From positions 1 to 64,000 of the forward strand of contig NZ_BMNA01000010.1 of NCBI RefSeq assembly GCF_014646215.1: a stretch of DNA of 64,000 nucleotides, read 5' to 3'. This document shows positions 16,066 to 27,199 of the stretch, piece after piece. Within the stretch, counting starts at the first letter, position 1; each line of letters begins with the position of its first letter. The translations under genes and the position numbers were made by a program. The notes below the pieces were generated by a model. The model searched no databases. It was not told the DNA's origin and saw nothing but the letters and a program-made list of their open reading frames with translations. The stretch comes from Nakamurella endophytica (GTDB lineage Bacteria; Actinomycetota; Actinomycetes; Mycobacteriales; Nakamurellaceae).

Positions 16066-17021
16066 CAGACCGCAGGGTGTACCAGGTCTCCGCCACCCGG
16101 CCGGCAGACTCGGACCTGCTGCAGCCGGAGCGCGACCCGACCACCGGCCGCCGGGTGTGGGTCGACCGGTCCGACAAGCAGCGGTCTCCGCGCCGGCCGC
16201 CGCTCGGCGACCTCACGACCCCGGCGGTGACGCACCTGGCGCCGTCACCGTCGACACCGCCGTGGCGGCGGCCGTCGGTCCTGATCGGAGCCGGCGTCGT
16301 CGTGGCGGCGATCGTCCTCGCCGGCGTGTTACTCCTGCGGCCCTCCGGTCCTGGCACACCGTCCGACGTCGATGCGGCCCGGATCGCCGGCGCGGTTCCA
16401 GGAACGGCATCGACCACGGCGAGCACGGATCCCGGCGCAACAGCCGCGGTCAGCACGGCCGGGACGGGACGCGGGACCCAGTCCGTGATGCCGCAGACCA
16501 CCGCCTCCGTCCTGGCGACCTCGCCGACCACCGCAGCTCCTCCGGCTCCTCCGGTACCGGGCAGCTCCGGGAGGAGCGATAGGACGCCTCCCGCGTCGTC
16601 CTCGCCGACCCCCACCGTCACGGGTTACCGCACGACGTGGCGGGTGACGCAGACCTTCCCCTCGGGACCGCAGCGGGGGTATCCGGTCGGGACGACGACG
16701 ACCGCAACGTGGCGGTGCTCCCGCACGAGTTGCACCGGCACGATCGCCGGATCGTCGCGGACGATCAGCTTCACCCCCGGAGCGGACAGGGTGCACGTCG
16801 TCAGGGTTCTCCGCGTGCCGCCGGTCTCCGGCCCCGATCCAGGATGCGGGCCGGACACCGAGACACTGGATCTGGTGCGCGGCGCCGACGGGACGTACCG
16901 CGGGACCTACTCCCACCTGCCGCACAAGGCCCACGCCCGGATCGACACGGGCAGTGGCGGCTACAGCGAGTGCTGGGCTCCGGGGTACGAGGAATCGGTC
17001 ACCGGGGTGCCCCTGCTGTGA
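16062..17021 (+). CDS. Single-pass membrane protein with secreted C-terminal domain
   Basis: 319 aa, unrecognised. Cytoplasmic N-terminal 70 residues rich in Arg and Pro; one membrane helix at 72-92 (VLIGAGVVVAAIVLAGVLLL); a long Ser/Thr/Pro/Ala linker; then an extracellular domain of about 120 residues starting TVTGYRTTWRVTQTF with pairs of cysteines (CSRTSC, GCGP, ECWAP) that could form disulphides. ATG 16062 overlaps the ligase stop and has GGAGG upstream, so the two are translated together. The ligase may act on the cytoplasmic tail or the protein may anchor a complex; neither is shown. Confidence 0.7.
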   Translation: MTDRRVYQVSATRPADSDLLQPERDPTTGRRVWVDRSDKQRSPRRPPLGDLTTPAVTHLAPSPSTPPWRRPSVLIGAGVVVAAIVLAGVLLLRPSGPGTPSDVDAARIAGAVPGTASTTASTDPGATAAVSTAGTGRGTQSVMPQTTASVLATSPTTAAPPAPPVPGSSGRSDRTPPASSSPTPTVTGYRTTWRVTQTFPSGPQRGYPVGTTTTATWRCSRTSCTGTIAGSSRTISFTPGADRVHVVRVLRVPPVSGPDPGCGPDTETLDLVRGADGTYRGTYSHLPHKAHARIDTGSGGYSECWAPGYEESVTGVPLL

Positions 17022-17046
17022 GGCCGCCGGGTCCCGGCCGGCTCAC
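17018..17046. terminator. Hairpin between convergent genes
   Basis: GTGAG/CTCAC arms enclosing CCG-CCGGG and CCCGG-CGG with single-base bulges; it spans the stop of the membrane protein gene and the hisH end. GC-rich without a T-tract, so a bidirectional terminator is plausible rather than proven. Confidence 0.4.
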
Positions 17047-17678
17047 AACCGGGAGATCCACCGCTCCAGCAGCTCGGACCCGGCGTCCCCGGACTTCTCC
17101 GGGTGGAACTGGGTGGCCGACAGCGGGCCGTTCTCGACGGCGGCGACGAACCGGTCGCCGCCGTGCTCGGCCCAGGTGACGGCCGGCGGGGTGAACGGGC
17201 GCTGCACCTCGAGCTCCCAGCGGCGGACGGCGTAGGAGTGCACGAAGTAGTACCGGGTGTCTGGGTCGACGCCGTCGAAGAGCACCGAGCCGTCGCCCGG
17301 CTGCACCGTGTTCCAGCCCATGTGCGGCACGATCGGCGCCTGCAACCGCTCGACGGTGCCCGGCCACTCCCCGACGCCGGCCGTCCGCTCGCCGTGCTCC
17401 ACGCCGGCGTCGAACAGCACCTGCATGCCGACGCAGATGCCCAGCACCGGCCGGCCGCCGGCGACCCGCCGGCCGATGATCCGCGGGCCGCGGACCTGGG
17501 CGAGCCCGGCCATGCACGCCGCGTAGGCGCCGACCCCGGGCACCACCAGGCCGTCCGCCTCCAGGGCGGCGTCGAAGTCCGCGGACACCTCGACGTCCGC
17601 GCCGGCCCGGCGCAACGCCCGCTCCGCGGAGGCCAGGTTGCCCGAGCCGTAGTCGAGCACCACGACGCGCCGGCTCAC
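17043..17678 (-). CDS. hisH: Imidazole glycerol phosphate synthase, glutaminase subunit
   Basis: 211 aa. Supplies ammonia to HisF in histidine synthesis. The class I glutaminase triad is seen: Cys in [12 protein letters not shown], and His and Glu in [11 protein letters not shown]; the N-terminus [18 protein letters not shown] and PHMGWNTV are HisH signatures. GTG 17678 starts 29 bp after a small membrane protein gene. It is the last histidine gene here: hisA and hisF, which often follow in actinobacteria, are not in the window. Confidence 0.96.
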   Translation of the reverse strand: MSRRVVVLDYGSGNLASAERALRRAGADVEVSADFDAALEADGLVVPGVGAYAACMAGLAQVRGPRIIGRRVAGGRPVLGICVGMQVLFDAGVEHGERTAGVGEWPGTVERLQAPIVPHMGWNTVQPGDGSVLFDGVDPDTRYYFVHSYAVRRWELEVQRPFTPPAVTWAEHGGDRFVAAVENGPLSATQFHPEKSGDAGSELLERWISRL

Positions 17679-17706
17679 GCTGTCCCCTCTCCGACCTGCA
17701 GACCGC

Positions 17707-17858
17707 TCACTCGATCAACCACAGCACTCCGCCCACGGCCGCGCCGGCCGCGAACACCCCGGTGATCACGGCCCCGACCCGGGAGTCCGCCCGCCACAGC
17801 GACACCACCCCGCCGACCAGGAACCCGGCCAGCGCCAGCAGCGCGATGCCGAGCCACT

Positions 17859-17862
<4 letters not shown>
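17707..17862 (-). CDS. Small membrane protein of the his operon
   Basis: 51 aa, two hydrophobic helices ([21 protein letters not shown] and [21 protein letters not shown]). GTG 17862 overlaps the hisB stop as GTGA and the frame ends 28 bp before hisH. A tiny two-helix protein between hisB and hisH is common in actinomycetes; its function is not known. Confidence 0.75.
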
Positions 17863-20916
<3,054 letters not shown>

Positions 20917-21179
20917 GCGGGGTCCTCACTTGTCCGACGAACGGCCGGGCCGGTCCGGCGGCCCCGTCCAGCCTAGGGTCACCGGGCGCGCGGCCGGCCG
21001 GCTCCCGCCCCGCTCCCCGCCGGGACGGGACCAGGGGTGAAGAGCGTCACGCCCTCCGGTGGCCGCGGACGACCTGCACGTCGCCGGTGCACGGGCTCCA
21101 CGTCGGCCGCCGACGGTGACCTCTGTCCCGGATGGGCCGAGCAGGGAATCCCCGGCAACAGGCCGGTGTTGCCGGCGGG

Positions 21180-22469
21180 GTGACTCCGCCCGCACCGATC
21201 ACCGACGTGAGCACGCCCGAGACCCGGGGGCCGGCCGCGCTGCCGCGCTCCCGCACGCCGTCCACCTGGTTCATCGTGCTGCTGGCGAGCCTGATGGCCG
21301 TCGGTCCCTTCACCATCGACCTGTATCTGGCGGCCTTCCCGCAGATCACGGCCGACTTCGGCACCCGCGGCGCGGCGGTCCAGGCCACCCTGACCACGAC
21401 GATGGCCGGACTGGCCCTCGGCCAGCTGGTGATCGGGTCGCTCTCCGACGCGCTCGGTCGCCGCCGACCCCTCGTCGGTGGGCTGGTGCTGTATGTCGCG
21501 GCATCCCTGGCGATCACCGTGGCGCCGAACGTCGGTGTGCTGGCCGGCCTGCGCTTCGTGCAGGGCTTCGCGGCCGCTGCCGGCACGGTGCTGGCCATGG
21601 CGATGATCCGCGACCGCTACCAGGGCGTCGCGATGGGTAAGGCACTGGCCCGGATGATGCTGGTGACCGGGGTGGCGCCGTGCCTCGCGCCGGTCATCGG
21701 CGCGCAGGTCCTGCAGATCGGATCCTGGCGGCACCTGTTCGCCGGTCTCGCCGTCGTCGGAGTCGTCCTGCTCCTCCTGACGATCTTCGTGCTGCCCGAG
21801 ACCCTGCCGGCCGAACGCCGCCGGTCCAACGGCGTCGGAGCGGCCGTGCGGTCCTACGGATCCCTGTTGACCGACCGCGGCTTCGTCGGACTGGCCCTGC
21901 TGAACGGTTTCGCGTTCGGCGCGCTGTTCAGTTTCGTCTCCTCGTCGAGTTTCGTGTTCCAGGAGGGCTTCGGGTTCAGCTCGCAGCAGTTCTCGGCGGT
22001 GTTCGCCGCCGGAGCTGTCGGCGTCACCCTCGGCACCCAGCTGAGCGGCTTCCTCATCGGCCGCGTGTCCCCGGGTCGCATCGTGCTGGGCGGCTCGCTC
22101 ACCGGCCTGACCGTCGCGGTGCTGTTGCTGCTGGCCGCCGAAACCGGCGCCGGAGCGTGGATCGTCGCCGCCCTGTGCGTCCTGATCATGGTGGTCGTCG
22201 GGATCATCCTGCCGGCGGTGCCGGTGCTGGCGTTGGACGCCAACGCCCACCGGGCCGGCAGCGCAGCCGCCCTCCTCGGCGCCGTGCAGTTCGGCGTGGG
22301 GGCCGCGGTGGCCCCGCTGTCCGGGCTCATCGGCGAGGGCGACCCCGCCGCGATGGCGGTCGTCCTGGTCGGCTCCATGCTCGTGTCCACGGCGATCACG
22401 GTCACGCTGCGCCGCCGGCTGCGGCCGGTGCCGGCCACCTCGCTCGTGGCGGCGCCCCAGCCCGGCTAG
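21180..22469 (+). CDS. Bcr/CflA-type MFS multidrug exporter
   Basis: About 429 aa, 12 hydrophobic segments. FIVLLASLMAVGPFTIDLYLAAFPQI and LSDALGRRRPLVGGL are typical of Bcr/CflA H+-coupled exporters (family substrates include bicyclomycin and chloramphenicol). Start is uncertain: ATG 21132, GTG 21180 and GTG 21207 are all in frame ahead of the first helix and none has a clear ribosome site. It stands alone, divergent from hisD, with a 260-bp intergenic region in which nothing else was recognised. Confidence 0.85.
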   Translation: MTPPAPITDVSTPETRGPAALPRSRTPSTWFIVLLASLMAVGPFTIDLYLAAFPQITADFGTRGAAVQATLTTTMAGLALGQLVIGSLSDALGRRRPLVGGLVLYVAASLAITVAPNVGVLAGLRFVQGFAAAAGTVLAMAMIRDRYQGVAMGKALARMMLVTGVAPCLAPVIGAQVLQIGSWRHLFAGLAVVGVVLLLLTIFVLPETLPAERRRSNGVGAAVRSYGSLLTDRGFVGLALLNGFAFGALFSFVSSSSFVFQEGFGFSSQQFSAVFAAGAVGVTLGTQLSGFLIGRVSPGRIVLGGSLTGLTVAVLLLLAAETGAGAWIVAALCVLIMVVVGIILPAVPVLALDANAHRAGSAAALLGAVQFGVGAAVAPLSGLIGEGDPAAMAVVLVGSMLVSTAITVTLRRRLRPVPATSLVAAPQPG

Positions 22470-22485
22470 CGGACCAACGTCCGCT
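22468..22485. terminator. Short hairpin after the exporter
   Basis: AGCGGAC-caac-GTCCGCT, a perfect 7-bp stem with a 4-nt loop starting in the stop codon, between convergent genes. No T-tract. Confidence 0.4.
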
Positions 22486-22555
22486 CCGGCTCACCGGCCT
22501 CCCGGCGGACGCGTTGCGGGCAGGCGGCGCAACTGCTCGTCGGGTCCCGCGACGC

Positions 22556-23317
22556 TCAGCCGTGCCGCTCGGACGGTCCCGGCAGCTGCGGCAGGGCCCG
22601 CTCGGTGAGCACGTCCTCGGCCAGGTCGCGCAGCCGCCGGTTGCCGTGCTGGCTGATCTGGCGCAGCAGGGCGAAGGCCTCGGTCTCGGTCAGCCGGTAG
22701 GCGTGCATGACGAACCCCACCGCGGCGCCGATCCGGCGGTTCGTCCGGACCGCGTCGGCCAGCTGGTCCGCGCGCTCTCGCAGGTCCATGACGTGCACGG
22801 CCGTGGTGACCGCCTCGGCCGTCGCGGCGGCGACGGCACGAAGCTCCGCATCGGAGGTGTGGTCGGTGGGCTGGTCGGCGTAGACGGTGACCGCCGTCCG
22901 CGGGGTCCGCGCCGCCTCCACCGCGAAGCTGTACGCCGACCGCAGCCGCTCGGGCAGGCCCGCAGCGCCGGCGCCGGGCCAGGCCCCGCTCGCCGGGTGC
23001 AGGTCGTCCGCGAAGGCGCTGGCCGCGCCGCCGAGCACCTCGACGGCCGGACCGTGGCCGTGCTCCAGCTGCGCCTCGTCCGCGTCCTCGGCGGCCGGGT
23101 CGGTCGCGGCCACCGTGAGCCAGCCGTCCCGCGACCGCCGGGTCATGCTGGCGCAGATCGCCCCGGGCAGCAGGGCGACCACCAGGTCGAGGAGCTCGTG
23201 GACGCAGTCCGACAGCGAGTGGTGGTGGGACGGCAGCCGGAGGATCTCGGCGAAGCGGTCGCCGACCGGGGCCTCCTCGAGTGGTGTCCCGCGGTCGGCC
23301 TCGTCGCCGGGACTCAC
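22556..23317 (-). CDS. GAF-ANTAR antitermination regulator
   Basis: 253 aa. A GAF-like sensor (about residues 25-170) precedes a C-terminal ANTAR domain: LRERADQLADAVRTNRRIGAAVGFVMHAYRLTETEAFALLRQISQHGNRRLRDLAEDVL. ANTAR proteins bind paired RNA hairpins and stop termination; many actinobacterial GAF-ANTAR proteins respond to stress. GTG 23317 opens VSPGDEADRGTPLEEA; in-frame sequence upstream is low complexity. The targets are not evident here. Confidence 0.85.
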   Translation of the reverse strand: MSPGDEADRGTPLEEAPVGDRFAEILRLPSHHHSLSDCVHELLDLVVALLPGAICASMTRRSRDGWLTVAATDPAAEDADEAQLEHGHGPAVEVLGGAASAFADDLHPASGAWPGAGAAGLPERLRSAYSFAVEAARTPRTAVTVYADQPTDHTSDAELRAVAAATAEAVTTAVHVMDLRERADQLADAVRTNRRIGAAVGFVMHAYRLTETEAFALLRQISQHGNRRLRDLAEDVLTERALPQLPGPSERHG

Positions 23318-23436
23318 CCGCCGACACCCACCGGCCGTGCGAGGGACGCACCGGACACGCGGCCGTCCCGGGCGCAGCCAGCCGACAGCGCCGCCGGTGC
23401 CACCGGGTCGACCTGTCGCACGCTCACCGCCATTGT

Positions 23437-23451
23437 GTTTACAGCCTAAAC
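23437..23451. promoter_or_regulatory. AT-rich inverted repeat upstream of the ANTAR gene
   Basis: GTTTA-CAGCC-TAAAC, perfect 5-5-5 palindrome in otherwise GC-rich DNA, 120 bp before the ANTAR start and 156 bp before the DUF72 gene. Either arm could also be the GTTT -35 element of a stress-type sigma factor. Confidence 0.4.
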
Positions 23452-23606
23452 CGCCACCGGCGCGGGCACCCCGCGGCGTCGCCCCGCGTCGTCCCGGGCG
23501 CGGCGCCACGGGCGCGAGGCGGCGCCCGCCCGGGGACGACGGCGCCGTCGGTGCGAGGCTGCGCGGGGGCGGCCGGGTGGAGCGGACGTGCGAGCGGAGG
23601 GGTGGG

Positions 23607-24584
23607 GTGACGGCGGAGATCCGCATCGGGCTGTCGGGATGGAACTACGCGCACTGGCGGTCCGTGTTCTACCCGCGGGGCTGGCCGCAGCGCCGGGAGC
23701 TGGAGTTCGCCGGCGCCGCGGTCAACGCATTGGAGATCAACGGGTCCTTCTACTCGCTGCAGCGCCCGAGCAGCTACCGGCGCTGGCGGGACACCGTGCC
23801 CGACGACGTGGTGTTCGCGGTCAAGGGCAGCCGGTACATCACGCACCTGCTCAAGCTCGGTGACATCGATCAGGCCCTGGCCAACTTCCTGGCCTCCGGG
23901 CTCCTCGACCTCGGCCCCAAGCTGGGACCGCTGCTGTGGCAGCTGCCGAAGACCACCCGGTACGACCCCCACCGGTTGACCGCCTTCCTCGACCGGCTGC
24001 CACGGGACACCGAGGCCGCTGCCCACCTGGCCGCCGGCCACGACGACCGGCTGCGCCGCCGGTTCGGCGAGGAGCCGGTGACCTCCGCGGCCGTCTCGGC
24101 GCCGCTGCGGCACGCCCTGGAGGTGCGGTCCGACACCTTCGCCGACGACGGCTTCTACGACCTGTGCCGGCGCTACGACGTCGCGCTCGTGGTGGCCGAC
24201 ACCGCCCGGCGGTTCGTCTGGGTCGACCAGGTCACCTCCGACCTGGTGTACGTGCGGCTGCACGGCGACCAGGAGCTGTACGTCAGCGGCTACACGGACG
24301 CCGGCATCGACCACTGGGCCGGACGCGTCGCGGACTGGGCGTCCCGGCCGGGGGTGCGGCAGGTGCACGTCTACTTCGACAACGACGCCTGGGGACACGC
24401 GCCCTACGACGCCCGGCGGCTGGCCGCGCGGCTCGGCATCGACCGGCCGACGCCGGCCCCGCTGCCCTACGGGGACGGGCCGCCACCAGAGCAGGGCCGA
24501 CTGCGCGGTACCCCGGCCGGCGAGGACGCCGCCTCCGTGGCGACGGCAGACCCCGCGCCCGCGCCCGGCGACGCTCCAGGCTGA
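23607..24584 (+). CDS. DUF72 (YecE-like) protein
   Basis: 325 aa, TIM-barrel family DUF72 of unknown biochemical role. Hallmarks: IRIGLSGWNYAHWRSVFYPRG, LEINGSFYSLQ, FAVKGSRYITHLLKL, LVYVRLHGD, VHVYFDNDAWGHAPYDA. GTG 23607 follows a GGAGGGG ribosome site. The last 45 residues are Pro/Ala-rich and probably disordered. The 245-bp stretch after it (24585-24829) shows no gene or signal. Confidence 0.88.
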   Translation: MTAEIRIGLSGWNYAHWRSVFYPRGWPQRRELEFAGAAVNALEINGSFYSLQRPSSYRRWRDTVPDDVVFAVKGSRYITHLLKLGDIDQALANFLASGLLDLGPKLGPLLWQLPKTTRYDPHRLTAFLDRLPRDTEAAAHLAAGHDDRLRRRFGEEPVTSAAVSAPLRHALEVRSDTFADDGFYDLCRRYDVALVVADTARRFVWVDQVTSDLVYVRLHGDQELYVSGYTDAGIDHWAGRVADWASRPGVRQVHVYFDNDAWGHAPYDARRLAARLGIDRPTPAPLPYGDGPPPEQGRLRGTPAGEDAASVATADPAPAPGDAPG

Positions 24585-24829
24585 TCCCGACGCCGGAGGC
24601 CGGCCCGCCGCCGGAGGCGGCCCAGGTGCGCCGTGGGGGTCCCGGGGGCCGCCCTGGTCCACCCGGCTGCGGTGCGCGCGTCCCGGCTGCGGCTCCGGTG
24701 CGACCGCCGCGGGTCCCACCGGGCCGCCGTCCGTCGGCGGGTCGGCACCGGGCCGTCGCGGCCGCCGTGCGACCATTCCCGCACGCCGCCGGCAGCCGGC
24801 ACCGGGGGGCAGGGCGCGAGGGGGCGCAC

Positions 24830-26035
24830 GTGGATCGACGGCGACGGCCGGGCTGCCCGCCCGCGCTGCGACGGACGCTGGCGGTGTTCTGCGCGGCAGC
24901 CGTGGCCCTCGCCACCCCCTCCTGCGGCACGTCCTCGACACCCGACGGTGCCGCTGCGACCAGCAGCCCTGCGCCGTCCTCCGGACCGCTGATGCCGGCG
25001 ACCGCGACGGCGGCCTCCTCGGGTGGGCGGTCGACGCCGGAGCCGGCCACCGGATCCGCGTCGGTGTCGTCCAGCCCCGGGTCCGCCTCGGTGTCCTCCA
25101 GCCGCGGGTCCGCGCCGGTGTCGTCCGGCATCACGTCCGCGTCGGCATCCGCATCGGCCACCGACTCGCTGCCGGTGTCGTCCGGACCCCGGTCAGGACC
25201 GTCCACCAGCACCGGCCCGGCCCGGTCGGTCCCGCCGGCCGCGACGCTGCCGGGCGGTGGCCGCACGCTCTTCCCCGGCCACCTGCTGGTGGCCCTGTAC
25301 GGCCAGCCGGGAATCTCCGGGCTGGGCGTCCTCGGTGAGCAGGACGTGCCCGAGTCGATCACCCGGGCCAGGCGCCTGGCCGCGCGCTACGCGGAACTGG
25401 GCCGGGGCACGGTCGTCCCGACGTTCGAGATCATCGCCACCATCGCGGACAGCGCGGCCGGGCCCGACGGCGACTACTCGGCCGAGACCGACGTCGAGAC
25501 CCTGCGCTCGTGGGTCGACGCCGCCACGGCGGCTGGCCTGTACGTCGTGCTGGACCTGCAGCCGGGCCGGACGGATTTCCTGACCCAGGCCCGCCGCTAC
25601 GCCGAGCTGCTGCAGCGCCCGAACGTCGGGCTGGCACTGGACCCGGAGTGGCGACTGGGACCCGGGCAGCGGCACCTGCAACAGATCGGCAGCGTGCACG
25701 CCGCCGAGGTGAACGCGGTGGCCGACTGGCTCGCCGCGCTGACCGCGCAGCACCACCTGCCGCAGAAGCTCTTGCTGCTGCACCAGTTCACCCGGTCGAT
25801 GATCCTGGAGCGGCAGGACCTGGACGCCCGCCATCCCGAGCTGGCCGTGGTGATCCAGATGGACGGCCAGGGCAACCAGGACGTCAAGGACGAGACTTGG
25901 CAGTCCATCACCGCGGACGCACCGGCGGGAGTGCGGTTCGGCTGGAAGAACTTCCTGCGTCGCGACCATCCGGTGCTGGATCCGGCCGGCAGCCTCGCCA
26001 AGGACCCGACGCCGGTGCTGATCTCGTACGAGTAG
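24830..26035 (+). CDS. Secreted Ser-rich protein, possible lipoprotein
   Basis: 401 aa. Arg-rich start, hydrophobic segment TLAVFCAAAVALATPSC with a weak lipobox (TPSC) at Cys 32, then about 100 residues of Ser/Pro/Thr/Gly linker with repeated SASVSSS and S-rich blocks. The folded C-terminal 270 residues begin GRTLFPGHLLVALYGQPGISGLGVLG and contain YVVLDLQPGRTDF and ALDPEWRL; the pattern suggests a glycosidase-like barrel, but I do not recognise the family. GTG 24830 is the start nearest the signal sequence. It probably works at the cell surface. Confidence 0.75.
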   Translation: MDRRRRPGCPPALRRTLAVFCAAAVALATPSCGTSSTPDGAAATSSPAPSSGPLMPATATAASSGGRSTPEPATGSASVSSSPGSASVSSSRGSAPVSSGITSASASASATDSLPVSSGPRSGPSTSTGPARSVPPAATLPGGGRTLFPGHLLVALYGQPGISGLGVLGEQDVPESITRARRLAARYAELGRGTVVPTFEIIATIADSAAGPDGDYSAETDVETLRSWVDAATAAGLYVVLDLQPGRTDFLTQARRYAELLQRPNVGLALDPEWRLGPGQRHLQQIGSVHAAEVNAVADWLAALTAQHHLPQKLLLLHQFTRSMILERQDLDARHPELAVVIQMDGQGNQDVKDETWQSITADAPAGVRFGWKNFLRRDHPVLDPAGSLAKDPTPVLISYE

Positions 26036-26054
26036 CACCACCGCAGGCACGGCC

Positions 26055-26085
26055 GGCAGCGGCCGACAGCGGCCGACAGCGGCCG
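26055..26085. repeat. 10-bp tandem repeat between convergent genes
   Basis: About three copies of CAGCGGCCGA between the secreted protein and the DUF849 gene; no terminator hairpin is obvious. Confidence 0.6.
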
Positions 26086-26114
26086 GTGGCGGACGGCAGC
26101 GGACGTTCGAGAGC

Positions 26115-27062
26115 TCAGCTCAGCTGGTAGAGCGCGCGGGCCTCGTCATGGGTGGCGACGGGCCGGCCGACCTCGCGGGCGATCTCCTGCGCCTGCTGCA
26201 GCAGCTCGAGGTTGGTCGGGTTGCGGTCGGGGTCGTAGAACAGCTCCAGCCCGGTCTTGATGTGGCCGCCGAGCTCGATCGCCCGCCGCAGGATGGCGGT
26301 GTCGTCCAGGGCGCCCTGCCCCCAGATCGAGATGTACCAGGGATGACGGACCTTGGCCTCCTCGATCATCCACAGGTAGTAGTACAGGCTCTCCAGACTG
26401 GGTTTCATGCCGTTGGTCCCGATCGGCTCCATGGCGGTCAGCCCGTAGTCGCCGATCAGGTAGAAGTCCCACATCGAGCCCGGTGTCGACAGCCCCTTGT
26501 CGACGTAGTGCAGGGCATGGCGCAGGTGCCCGGGCTCGTACACCCCGTACACCATCGGGATGTTGCGCTCGCGCAGCATCCGCCACTGGCTGGCCACCCG
26601 CGCGTAGTTGAAGCCGAACTCCGGCCCGCTCAGGTAGCCCTCGTCGTCCTGCTCGGTGGCGAACAGGGTGAGACCCGTGTCGACACAGGCGATCCGGACG
26701 TTGGCCTGCTCGTGCAGCAGGGCGACGTGCTCCAGGCCGTTCTCCTCGGGCAGCAGCCGCAGGTTGTTGCACGTGGTCGGGTACCAGGTGATGTCCGGGT
26801 GCCGGGCGAGCACCGTGTCCCAGGTGCGCCGGTAGTCCTTGACGGCGTTCTCGCCGAGCAGGTCGAAGCTGGTGTTGTGGGCGTGGATGGCCCCGGCGCC
26901 GGCCTCCCAGCAGCGGATCGCGTCCTCGGCGATCTCCTCGTAGCTGGTCGGCGTGTGGGGGTTCATCGCCTTCGACCGGACGCCGTTGATGTGCGACTCG
27001 ATGACCACCGGCCCGTCCCAGGTCGGCGCCATGTCCGCGTACTTGTCCAGAGCGGTGGCCAT
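26115..27062 (-). CDS. DUF849/BKACE-family beta-keto acid cleavage-like enzyme
   Basis: 315 aa. The family condenses acetyl-CoA with a beta-keto acid and cleaves it (3-keto-5-aminohexanoate cleavage enzyme type), using a Zn ion in a TIM barrel. Matching segments: PVVIESHINGVRSKAMNPHTP, EDAIRCWEAGAGAIHAHN, and ELGGHIKTGLELFYDPDRNPTNLELL. The usual HxHxR after the Ala/Gly stretch is HAHN here, so the substrate may differ from characterised members. ATG 27062 has GAAGGA upstream. No pathway genes adjoin it; ligD is next upstream. Confidence 0.8.
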   Translation of the reverse strand: MATALDKYADMAPTWDGPVVIESHINGVRSKAMNPHTPTSYEEIAEDAIRCWEAGAGAIHAHNTSFDLLGENAVKDYRRTWDTVLARHPDITWYPTTCNNLRLLPEENGLEHVALLHEQANVRIACVDTGLTLFATEQDDEGYLSGPEFGFNYARVASQWRMLRERNIPMVYGVYEPGHLRHALHYVDKGLSTPGSMWDFYLIGDYGLTAMEPIGTNGMKPSLESLYYYLWMIEEAKVRHPWYISIWGQGALDDTAILRRAIELGGHIKTGLELFYDPDRNPTNLELLQQAQEIAREVGRPVATHDEARALYQLS

Positions 27063-27199
27063 CGCATCCTTCTTCCTCGAAGGTGGATCCCCGTCGAGCA
27101 CGCGCCGGCCGGCACGTCCCGCGAGGGTCCGAGGCGGCTCAGCGTAAGGGACCTCAAGCGGGTCGGCCCGATAGGGCCGGCCGATGCAGGCCGACCGCG

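Noticed and set aside
26118-26133. tRNA D-arm-like sequence GCTCAGCTGGTAGAGC
   Set aside because: It is the codons for the C-terminus of the DUF849 enzyme; no acceptor stem, anticodon arm or T-arm surrounds it, so it is not a tRNA or attachment site.
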